A stretch of 64,000 nt of DNA from Oceanobacter sp. (GTDB taxonomy: Bacteria; Pseudomonadota; Gammaproteobacteria; Pseudomonadales; Oceanobacteraceae), in the NCBI GenBank assembly GCA_002733645.1, contig NVWL01000010.1:46152-110151 (forward strand), in the 5' to 3' direction. The position numbers and the translations under genes are program-made. Position 1 is the first letter of the stretch. Every line of letters begins with the position of its first letter. Below the pieces are notes generated by a model. It was given only the letters and a program-made list of their open reading frames with translations, was not told the origin of the DNA and ran no database searches. Of this stretch, positions 42,304 through 50,552 are shown one piece after another.

Positions 42304-43482
42304 CTATACAAACATTTTGCTCAAGCAGGCCTGCTTGATGTTATTGAGTTTGGTGATCTGTTGTTGGTGTTTGTTGATTAGCGCATCGAGTTTTTGGAAG
42401 TAGTTGCCGATTTGGGTTTGTTCCCTATATTCAGGTACCAAGATTATTAATTTAATAAGATTAGTCACCGAAAGCCCTGGCTGAGCAGACTGTCCAGAAT
42501 ATTGGCCAAGATTCATTGTTCCCAATTTGTAAAACAGAAAAAGAGTATCGCAGTCTTTATTTGCTTTGACAGCAATAGCATGCTCAGTAAAAAATGCTTT
42601 GCCATAAGAAAGGTTCATATTTCCGCAAAGTGCCCCTTGTCTGCCAATTAGTGCATAGATGCCATCGTGGTTATATTCCGAGCAAAAGCCACGTAATCCA
42701 TTACCACCGTATACAGGGTAAGCTGCATTTTCTTTAATATCCTCGGCTTTTATAAATTTCCCACTCTGAAAATTTGAACAAGCATCAGCTAAATCAGTTT
42801 CTCGCCACTCCCCACTAAACCCTTTAAAGCGAATTTCTGGGATCGTTTCGCCTTGTTTGGGAAACATCTTTTCCAGCATGGCTTTTTTGATATTGCTGAG
42901 CTTGTCATGCTTTTGTTGGTGTTGGTTGATTAGGTTATCGAGTTTTTGGAAGGTGTTGCCGATGGCGGTTTGTTCTTTAATTTTAGGCAATGCATACTTT
43001 ATAGACTTTAAATTCTGGGGGTAGATAGCAGCGACACTTGTTGTTCCCATTGCCCTCGCTTGCACTTGCTTTATCATTTGTTGAGTGTTGTATAGGTAAT
43101 TGAAAAAGATCGTATCAATCTCTTTCAGTGTGAATCTTGCAATATTATTGTTAAATGCAAATTCATTGCTATTACACATCCATGTTGCGCCTTTTCCAAC
43201 CAACTCTAATGTATTTCTGGTGTTAAATAGAAAATCGCCATAATTAGCAATATTTTCTTTTTCCACTTCCACGCTGGAACTTAGGCGTTCAACTTTTTCA
43301 AACGAAAAGTAGCCTCTTTGTATATTTCCCATCTTAATTAAAGGAAAACCACTATTCCCTGTAACAGCTAATAAATTTGTTCCCGTTTGAACTGACACAA
43401 GATCACTCCCAAACTCTCGCGCCTCCCACAGCCCACTAAACCCCTTAAACCGAATCTCAGGCACATTCTTTTCAACACACAT
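42304..43482 (-). CDS. hsdS: Type I restriction-modification specificity subunit
   Basis: Two TRD halves each followed by FQKLD.LIN.HQQ..KL.NIKKAMLEKMF-type conserved repeat; PEIRFKGFSGEW repeated. Confidence 0.95.
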   Translation of the reverse strand: MCVEKNVPEIRFKGFSGLWEAREFGSDLVSVQTGTNLLAVTGNSGFPLIKMGNIQRGYFSFEKVERLSSSVEVEKENIANYGDFLFNTRNTLELVGKGATWMCNSNEFAFNNNIARFTLKEIDTIFFNYLYNTQQMIKQVQARAMGTTSVAAIYPQNLKSIKYALPKIKEQTAIGNTFQKLDNLINQHQQKHDKLSNIKKAMLEKMFPKQGETIPEIRFKGFSGEWRETDLADACSNFQSGKFIKAEDIKENAAYPVYGGNGLRGFCSEYNHDGIYALIGRQGALCGNMNLSYGKAFFTEHAIAVKANKDCDTLFLFYKLGTMNLGQYSGQSAQPGLSVTNLIKLIILVPEYREQTQIGNYFQKLDALINKHQQQITKLNNIKQACLSKMFV

Positions 43483-43484
43483 CC

Positions 43485-46151
43485 TTATGCCCCCTTCAAC
43501 AAGCTGGTAAGCTCATTCAAGCCTTCCAAATCAAACTCATTACCGGTGAGTTCGCCCATCATTTGCGCCAGCGCTTGCTCGGTGGTTTTGATCTCATTCG
43601 CCACTTGCGAATAGGTCACGGCGTATTTATCGGCAAGGGCTTGTACTTGGCTAGTGAGCTGAGTAATCACGGCGCTTGGCATGGCAGCAAGCTCTTGGCT
43701 TAATGGCGCGATCCATTTTAGGTGCAGCAATTTATTTACTTGCTCGTCGGTTAAGCCTTCGATGGTGGTTTTGGTTTTTAAGTGCAGGGCGATTTGTGCT
43801 TCTTTAACTGCTTTTTTCAGGGCTTTTTCTTCGTCGATTAACTTGCTTGCACGAATGATTTTGGCTTCGTAGCTTTCTTCTAGCTCAGGGCTGTCATGCT
43901 CAAACTTCGTTTTGCTGTCTTTTTGCTCTTTCAACTCTTTATTTTCTTTAATTAGGGCTTTCGCCGCTTTGGCCACCTCACTATTTACAAAGCCGTCTTT
44001 TGATTCTTTTACGGTGTCTTGCTCTTTGTCTTCTTCACTTAGGGATTCGAGTATTTCTTCCAGTGTGCTGGCGATTTCTGCCAAACGATTCTCTTTTTTA
44101 GCCAGTGCCGCCAAGTCATCACTTAGGTGTGTTTGTTGTACTAACTCAAAGGGCAGTATGTGGCCTTTCCAGCCATCTTGTACTTCGGTGTCTTTGCCGT
44201 TTTTCTTTTTAATAACAATATTGGCATCCACTTGTTTGGTGGCGGCAAAGCCTTCGGTTTGCATCATTTCTAAATCGGCACTGATCACTTGCCATTGGTT
44301 GTTTAAAAATTGGTAGGCTTGGTATTTGTCGATAAGGGCAATGGGTGCTAAGCGCGTGAATAACTCGGTGCTTAATTCAGGCTCTTGCTGGTTGCGGTTA
44401 ACCGCTTGCCAGCCTTGAATCAGGCTGGTGTGCAAGTAGTTCTCAAAGCTGTTATTGCGATTGATGCCACTCACACCATGACTGCCGCCTTCAAACGCTT
44501 GGTTGTAAGTACTGATAAACTCAACCACTTGCGGGTGCTGGGTGATGGTGGCGTTGACCGCGTCTTTAGTGATGGCTAACTCGCTGTAGGCGCTGGATTT
44601 AGCGTTAAAAAGCGCATCGTGCAATTGCGGGAATGCTTGCCAATATTGGTGTAATTGCGCAATTTCGCTATTGGGTATGCCACCGAGCATAGTGGCGTGT
44701 AAATCCCAGCTTTGTGCGGCTGGTGACGAGTCTACATAACGCGGTATGTTTAAGTTGTAGCCGTTGTCGCGCAGGGTTTGCTTACTGACTAATTGCGAGA
44801 ATTTTTCGCTGCTGTCGCGGTTGATGACGGCATCGACTATGCGCTTGATGTCACTGGCTTGCAGTTTGTTGTTTTTGCCTTCTTTCAAAAAGTGCTTAGA
44901 GGCATCCACAATTAATACGTCTGTGTTTTGTCGTTTCTGTTTAAGTACGATAATCACGGTAGGTATACCGGTGCCAAAAAAGATATTGGCCGGTAAGCCG
45001 ATAATGGCGTCTATGTGGTTTTGCTCGATTAATTGTTTGCGAATTTCGCCTTCTTCACCGCCACGAAACAAGACACCATGGGGCAATACAATGGTCATAA
45101 TGCCATCGGGTTTTAGGTGGTAAAGGTCGTGCAGCAAAAAGGCAAAGTCGGCTTTGGTTTTGGGGGCTAAGCCAAAACGGGAATAACGTGGGTCGCTGTC
45201 TTTAAAACTTGGGTCCCAAGCTTGTGAGTAAGGCGGGTTGGAGACGACCGCATCCACATACAGCGCATTGTATGTCCCTTGTGGATCGTTTTCATCAAAG
45301 TAGGGCCAATCGTCTTCTAAGGTGTCACCGTTACGGGTTTTGATGTTGCTGGCTTTAATGCCTCGCATGATGAGGTTCATACGGGTCAAGTTATAAGTGT
45401 TGGCTTTTAACTCTTGGGCATAATAGGTAATGCTGTCTTTGCTTTTGGCGTATTTTTCGACCGCTTCACCAATATTGATCAGTAACGAACCCGAGCCCGA
45501 TGTTGGGTCGTAAATCTCGATGGTGTCTTTGTGTTTTAATTCGTGGGCGATGATGTGCGACATCAGTACCGAGACTTCATGGGGCGTATAGAACTCACCG
45601 GCTTTTTTACCCGCGTTTGCCGCAAACTTTTCAATCAGGTATTCGTAGATGTAACCCAGTACGTCATAGCCTTGCTTACCGTTCATGGGAATGCTTTTAA
45701 TGAGGTGCAGTAAGTCGCTAATGGCTTTAGTGCGTTTACCCGCGCTTTCACCGAGTTTGCTAAGGCCGGTTTCTAGCGTAGTGAAAATACCTTCAAACAA
45801 TTTTTTGTAGGTAGGCGAAATCAAACGGCTAAAGGCGGATAGCGCATCGCGCACGTTGGATTCGTCGAAGTCGTGCTTTGGATCTACCCAAGTAGAAAAC
45901 AAATTATCGTAAGCGATGAAGAAGCCTAGGTTGTCTTGAATGTATTTGACCGTGTCGGCGTCTGCTTCGTTTAGGGCTTTAATGTCTTCGGGCGTCATGC
46001 CCTCTTTGGCGACAAACTGAACTAATTGGTCGCTCAGGTATTTGTAAAAAATAAAGCCGAGTATGTAATCTTTGTATTCGTTGGCTTCAATTTTTGAGCG
46101 CATCTGGTTGGCAGATTCCCAGATCTTGGCGGCCAGTTGTTGTTTGTTCAT
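43485..46151 (-). CDS. hsdM: Type I RM DNA methyltransferase subunit, long C-terminal extension
   Basis: YDPTSGSGSLLINIGEA, VVSNPPYSQAWDP (NPPY), GEFYTPHEVSVLMSHII. Confidence 0.96.
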   Translation of the reverse strand: MNKQQLAAKIWESANQMRSKIEANEYKDYILGFIFYKYLSDQLVQFVAKEGMTPEDIKALNEADADTVKYIQDNLGFFIAYDNLFSTWVDPKHDFDESNVRDALSAFSRLISPTYKKLFEGIFTTLETGLSKLGESAGKRTKAISDLLHLIKSIPMNGKQGYDVLGYIYEYLIEKFAANAGKKAGEFYTPHEVSVLMSHIIAHELKHKDTIEIYDPTSGSGSLLINIGEAVEKYAKSKDSITYYAQELKANTYNLTRMNLIMRGIKASNIKTRNGDTLEDDWPYFDENDPQGTYNALYVDAVVSNPPYSQAWDPSFKDSDPRYSRFGLAPKTKADFAFLLHDLYHLKPDGIMTIVLPHGVLFRGGEEGEIRKQLIEQNHIDAIIGLPANIFFGTGIPTVIIVLKQKRQNTDVLIVDASKHFLKEGKNNKLQASDIKRIVDAVINRDSSEKFSQLVSKQTLRDNGYNLNIPRYVDSSPAAQSWDLHATMLGGIPNSEIAQLHQYWQAFPQLHDALFNAKSSAYSELAITKDAVNATITQHPQVVEFISTYNQAFEGGSHGVSGINRNNSFENYLHTSLIQGWQAVNRNQQEPELSTELFTRLAPIALIDKYQAYQFLNNQWQVISADLEMMQTEGFAATKQVDANIVIKKKNGKDTEVQDGWKGHILPFELVQQTHLSDDLAALAKKENRLAEIASTLEEILESLSEEDKEQDTVKESKDGFVNSEVAKAAKALIKENKELKEQKDSKTKFEHDSPELEESYEAKIIRASKLIDEEKALKKAVKEAQIALHLKTKTTIEGLTDEQVNKLLHLKWIAPLSQELAAMPSAVITQLTSQVQALADKYAVTYSQVANEIKTTEQALAQMMGELTGNEFDLEGLNELTSLLKGA

Positions 46152-46244
46152 GTTATGTGTTCCCTGTTAACACCTTTTTTGGGTGTGGTGTAAATATTTA
46201 AAATCTGTTCAAAGTAATTGCTATTGGTTTAGCAATATTTGTTT

Positions 46245-47219
46245 TTAGTCATCATGCCTATAGCCAGGCGCTAAGCTCAAATTATCAACCCCATATAGTG
46301 TGGGCGTGTTCTTTAGCCAAAGGTGGTATTCCGGCCCCGCAAGCGTATGTTCTTTTGAGCAGTCTACGTTCCACTTCCTTAGTAGGTACCCGGCAAGTGC
46401 CGCTCGAACGCTAAGGTTCAATAAGCCCATGTTTTTACCATGTTGAGGCATGGCATATTCGGCTTCAATTGTTTCGGGGTGTTTGAGCTTAGGATGTGGA
46501 ACAATATGGAGTTCGACAATACGATTCCATTGATTATCGGCAGTTTTGGTTTGTGCTTCTGGAATCTCTTCATCGATAAGTTGTGGTGCTTCAATACGGT
46601 TAACAACAAAATCAGCAAAGCGATCACGTGCTCTGTCGTAACCTCTCACATGCCAACGAAGACCGTTATCAATCAATGCGAAAGGCACAATTTCTCGTTC
46701 GCTTAAGCCGCTGGATAGTGAGCGGTAATTAATTTTCAAAGCTTGATTGTTGTGTATGGCGCGGGTGATGAGCGCTAAAGTTTGTATGTTTGGGTAGTTA
46801 AGCTGTGTTGGTGCTTCGCAAGTTACGATGGATTTTTGAGTACCAACAAAGTCATCACCAAAGCCATGCAGTAGCGCTGCGAGTGTTTGGCTGCCAGTGT
46901 ATTCAAAAAGCGGGGTAAAGCACTCTTGTCCGCTGCCGCTAGGGCTTTGGCGCTGAATGTAGGTTTTGGCTTTGGTGTCGTATTCGATGTTTTGGGGGGC
47001 GAGCTCTTTATAAAGAGAGAGGTCGCGAGAGGCGGCTGCTTCCTTGATGCCAAAACGTGATACCAGATCAGTGCGGTTAACCGACCCTAGAAAGTAGAGC
47101 TTGAAGTCTATGTGGAATAGACGCTCCCGCTGAGACTGGCTCAGCTTTTCCAATTTCTCTCTAGGCTGTGCCAACTGTTCTTCGATGTTTTGTGCCGTGT
47201 TTTTGGAAGTGGGCGACAT
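46245..47219 (-). CDS. WYL-domain transcriptional regulator with N-terminal winged HTH (BrxR/CapW-like)
   Basis: N-terminal HTH (RTDLVSRFGIKEAAASRDLSLYKELAPQNIEYD), WYL-like core (ALKINYRSLSSGLSEREIVPFALIDNGLRWHVRGYDRARDRFADFVVNRI); upstream of hsdM. Confidence 0.82.
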   Translation of the reverse strand: MSPTSKNTAQNIEEQLAQPREKLEKLSQSQRERLFHIDFKLYFLGSVNRTDLVSRFGIKEAAASRDLSLYKELAPQNIEYDTKAKTYIQRQSPSGSGQECFTPLFEYTGSQTLAALLHGFGDDFVGTQKSIVTCEAPTQLNYPNIQTLALITRAIHNNQALKINYRSLSSGLSEREIVPFALIDNGLRWHVRGYDRARDRFADFVVNRIEAPQLIDEEIPEAQTKTADNQWNRIVELHIVPHPKLKHPETIEAEYAMPQHGKNMGLLNLSVRAALAGYLLRKWNVDCSKEHTLAGPEYHLWLKNTPTLYGVDNLSLAPGYRHDD

Positions 47220-47617
47220 TCGATTCCCTGTTATCTATGGGCTAAAACATTCATATTCTCTAACTGCTGAGCTTGTTATTGTGTTGCTGGTAGTGCTGCA
47301 AACCCGTTAGGGCAGTATAAAGCTATTTAGTATTGTGTGTTTTTAATTGATATGTTTGTGCGTGTCAATATGATGACCACTATCATTTTCAGTATTGATG
47401 CAATTGTTCCCTTCGCCCACCCAATTGCCAATCAAACTCCTTTCCTGAGTCCATCAATAAGCTACTGACTTTAAAGGGGTGACGAAGTCCATAACCCTTG
47501 CTCTGATCTTGTGAAGAGCAGGGCTGTAGCGCGGGGGGAAACAATTATCAATATGAAAAGTCGTTCGGAAATATCTCAGCTTCAGCCTAATTGTGCTGGC
47601 TCGTGCGGCTTGTAGCA

Positions 47618-47753
47618 GATTGTTTTGCGTGCCGCATAATGACTGCCGTTGGCTGGATGAAGCCGAATGCGCCGAGAAGAGAGGATCGTAAGGAGAAACC
47701 TCTCCTTGCATGGGGCCGGGGGCGGAGCCCCGAAAAGGACTTGAGTTTGAGAA
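47618..47753 (+). repeat. Dispersed repeat copy 2 (partner at 19374-19509)
   Basis: See copy 1; similarity continues weakly to about 47817. Confidence 0.92.
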
Positions 47754-47847
47754 CTGAGTTTGAGAGCTTAGCTTTAAATAAACGGGATTAAATAAATTAA
47801 ACAGTGTGGAGTGTTGCAATATTACGCCTACTATGAAGTAGCAGTGA

Positions 47848-48411
47848 TCAGTATGGGGCCATTACTGTGAGGTCTTTGATTAATAGCAATCCAGTCAGCT
47901 TATTGTCTTGAATGACTTTCGCGACAGCTTCACTGCAATACATATCTGAATTTACTTTATGTATGCCAGTCACAATGTGAGCGTCGAAATTTTCTGAAAA
48001 CTGGAGGTGTGTTACACCAGCATAAATATCCCCATGCATTTGATAGGTGACCTCAGTCTCTGAAAAATGATGAATGTTTGTGCAGTGGTAGAGGTAGCCG
48101 GCTTTCCCTAATAACTCAACAGGCAGAAACTCACCAAAAGGCGACAGTAAATCGCCGAGTGCTTCAAAAGCCCGTTGGTTCATGATGATCATTCCGACCT
48201 GCCAAGTAGACATATCAGGTAAATCAATTGTGTTTTCGTTATGAAAAACCTCCACTTCAAGTGGTTTCCAAAAATCTTTTATCGTTGTGGAGGACGTAGA
48301 TATTCTCATAGCCGACCGCTCGCCAATATGTGGATCGAGTAATTCAAGAAAATCTTCATTGTCTATGAGGTAAGATTGATACTGGTAGAGGTCGTCAAAT
48401 AACTTGAACAT
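47848..48411 (-). CDS. Imm11/DUF1629-like immunity protein
   Basis: TWQVGMIIMNQRAFEALGDLLSPFGEFLPVEL; directly downstream of an AHH nuclease. Confidence 0.68.
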   Translation of the reverse strand: MFKLFDDLYQYQSYLIDNEDFLELLDPHIGERSAMRISTSSTTIKDFWKPLEVEVFHNENTIDLPDMSTWQVGMIIMNQRAFEALGDLLSPFGEFLPVELLGKAGYLYHCTNIHHFSETEVTYQMHGDIYAGVTHLQFSENFDAHIVTGIHKVNSDMYCSEAVAKVIQDNKLTGLLLIKDLTVMAPY

Positions 48412-48414
48412 GAA

Positions 48415-49158
48415 TTATTCCTTCACTAGGGCTGGTGGGAGTGAAACCACTGGGTCTTGATGTCCATCTCTGAGCAACATACTAATCTCTTTTAATTTTG
48501 ATCTAAATGCCCATTCGGTTTGCTCGCCACGAGTAAGTCTAAGTACCCAAGCTTCATAATTAAATGTGTGTATTTCGGAGTGCGCCATGGATTGTGGCAT
48601 TGCCCAGTGGCCTTTATGGCAGCGCCACTTTGGCATCCAGGTGCCATTGTCAGGGTCGCTAATACGAATCCCATGGAAGTGCATTGCTACTCGCGCTCGG
48701 TGTGCCGCAGGAGTGCGCCCCTTTCCTGGAATTATATGATGAGCTACGAAACATTCATCAGGTTTGGGGCGCCCATCAGTACGCATGAAGTTTCCAAGAA
48801 CAATCGCGGGGTGGTGTCGCTCCAATAACATGGCTTCACGAGTAATGACCTTTTCAGCGCGGCTAGCGTTGTCATGCGGTTTTAGCGCTAATCGGTATTC
48901 TTCTAGTTGTGTTTGTACGTCAATCTTCGCGAGGGTTAGAGCACGCTCAGCTTTGAGATGAACCAGCGCTTTATTTAGCGACTTCTCCCGCTTTTGGCGT
49001 TGTTCTGCTGTTTCATTGATAGGGGCACATTTGTGGCTATGAGCATGACATGCTTTTTGTTCAAACTCGAATATGGCCCTGTCTAAGGGTGATAATTCAT
49101 GTAATTGCGGCGTGACTCTATGACCGTGATCATATTCCATGACTGTTCTTGCTCCCAA
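48415..49158 (-). CDS. AHH-family (HNH/EndoVII-like) nuclease toxin
   Basis: CFVAHHIIPGKGRTPAAHRARVAMHFHGIRISDPDNGTWMPKW...AHSEIHTFNYEAWV. Confidence 0.82.
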   Translation of the reverse strand: MGARTVMEYDHGHRVTPQLHELSPLDRAIFEFEQKACHAHSHKCAPINETAEQRQKREKSLNKALVHLKAERALTLAKIDVQTQLEEYRLALKPHDNASRAEKVITREAMLLERHHPAIVLGNFMRTDGRPKPDECFVAHHIIPGKGRTPAAHRARVAMHFHGIRISDPDNGTWMPKWRCHKGHWAMPQSMAHSEIHTFNYEAWVLRLTRGEQTEWAFRSKLKEISMLLRDGHQDPVVSLPPALVKE

Positions 49159-49399
49159 TAGATTCTTAAATCTTCCGCATATTGTGGTTACTATGAGTTT
49201 ATTGGTTTTGCTTGCTTGATTCTACCTGCCGCGCGTGGCGATAGTTTCGTTATTGCTGACTGTGTATCAGCGATTTAGAAGTTAACCTACGCAGCGTTGC
49301 TGAGTTAGACAAAGTAAAAGAGCTGATTGCCTTAAGCTACGAACACAGCTAACGCTTTATTGCATTACTCGAAGCATCGTTGAGGTAATGAATAGACAA

Positions 49400-49435
49400 T
49401 ACCCAATCTGGGTTTGATCATACCCAAATTGGGTA
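49400..49435. promoter_or_regulatory. Paired palindromic operator-like sites upstream of rhuM
   Basis: TACCCAATCTGGGTT (49400-49414) and perfect palindrome TACCCAAATTGGGTA (one central base) (49421-49435), 21 bp apart. Confidence 0.7.
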
Positions 49436-49527
49436 TTTTTATTCGTTTGTGTAGAGTCTGATCTTTTAACAATAGAATGTCTTTCTTTTTTAGGGAATGA
49501 CGTTGATGTACGTAAGGAGGTCACGTA

Positions 49528-50538
49528 ATGGTCCCAGATAATCAAGAACCTGAAAAAGGTCAGATCCTGCTGTATCAAGCGGCTGATCAGGCTTTGCGGC
49601 TGGAGTGCCGTTTTCTGGGGGATACTCTATGGCTTAGTTTAAATCAAATGGCTGAGCTGTTTGGTCGAGATAAGTCGGTAATCTCTAAGCATCTAAAGGC
49701 CATTTATGATGATGAGGAGTTGCTGCGTGAGGCAACTGTTGCAAAGTATGCAACAGTTCAAATGGAGGGCTCTCGTAATGTAGAGCGGCAGATTGAGTAT
49801 TTTAATCTTGAGGCAATCTTTGCTGTGGGATACCGGGTTCGCTCGAAGCAAGGCATACAGTTTCGTACTTGGGCGACGAGTCAACTAAAGGAGTTAACGG
49901 CTAAAGGCTTTGTTATGGATGATGAGCGCCTTAAATCTCCTGATAGTAGTGTGTATTTTGAACAATTACTGGCGCGTATTCGTGATATTCGCTCGTCAGA
50001 AAAGGTGTTCTGGCGCAAGGTATGTGATATTTATGCAACTAGCCTTGATTACGATGGTAAAGCCGAAACCAGTCAGCACTTTTTTGCACAGGTACAAAAC
50101 AAAATGCATTGGGCGACACATGGCCACACTGCCGCTGAACTGATTCATCTCCGCGCTAATGCAGAGCAGCCTAATGTGGGCCTAACTCACTTTGCAGGGA
50201 AAGAGCCTCGTAAGGCTGACATGATAGTGGCAAAAAACTATCTTTCTGAACAAGAATTGTCACATCTAAATCGTTTGGTCACTTCATATCTGGAATTTGC
50301 AGAGTTGCAGGCTGAGCGTGGTCGTTTGATGAAAATGGCTGATTGGAACGCCAAGCTTGATGATTTTTTAAGGCTCAGTGATTACGATCTACTGAATCAC
50401 GCCGGTGCGATTTCAGCGGCTGAGGCAAAGCAAAAAGCAGCATTGGAGTTTGATGCTTATCAAGGTGTCGTTGATGCGCTACCTAGCCAAGTAGATAAAG
50501 ATTTAGAGCAAGCGATTAAGCGTATTTCTAAAAAATAA
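49528..50538 (+). CDS. RhuM-family protein
   Basis: LWLSLNQMAELFGRDKSVISKHLKAIYDDEEL...YFNLEAIFAVGYRVRSKQGIQFRTWAT. Confidence 0.9.
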   Translation: MVPDNQEPEKGQILLYQAADQALRLECRFLGDTLWLSLNQMAELFGRDKSVISKHLKAIYDDEELLREATVAKYATVQMEGSRNVERQIEYFNLEAIFAVGYRVRSKQGIQFRTWATSQLKELTAKGFVMDDERLKSPDSSVYFEQLLARIRDIRSSEKVFWRKVCDIYATSLDYDGKAETSQHFFAQVQNKMHWATHGHTAAELIHLRANAEQPNVGLTHFAGKEPRKADMIVAKNYLSEQELSHLNRLVTSYLEFAELQAERGRLMKMADWNAKLDDFLRLSDYDLLNHAGAISAAEAKQKAALEFDAYQGVVDALPSQVDKDLEQAIKRISKK

Positions 50539-50552
50539 AAGGATGTTGCTAT

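Noticed and set aside
43912-44316. 134-aa + strand ORF antisense to hsdM
   Set aside because: Low-complexity Ser/Leu-rich antisense of the coiled HsdM extension; no support for coding.
49240-49351. Possible C-terminal remnant (NLRSVAELDKVKELIALSYEHS*)
   Set aside because: Short fragment with no confident family assignment; could be chance.
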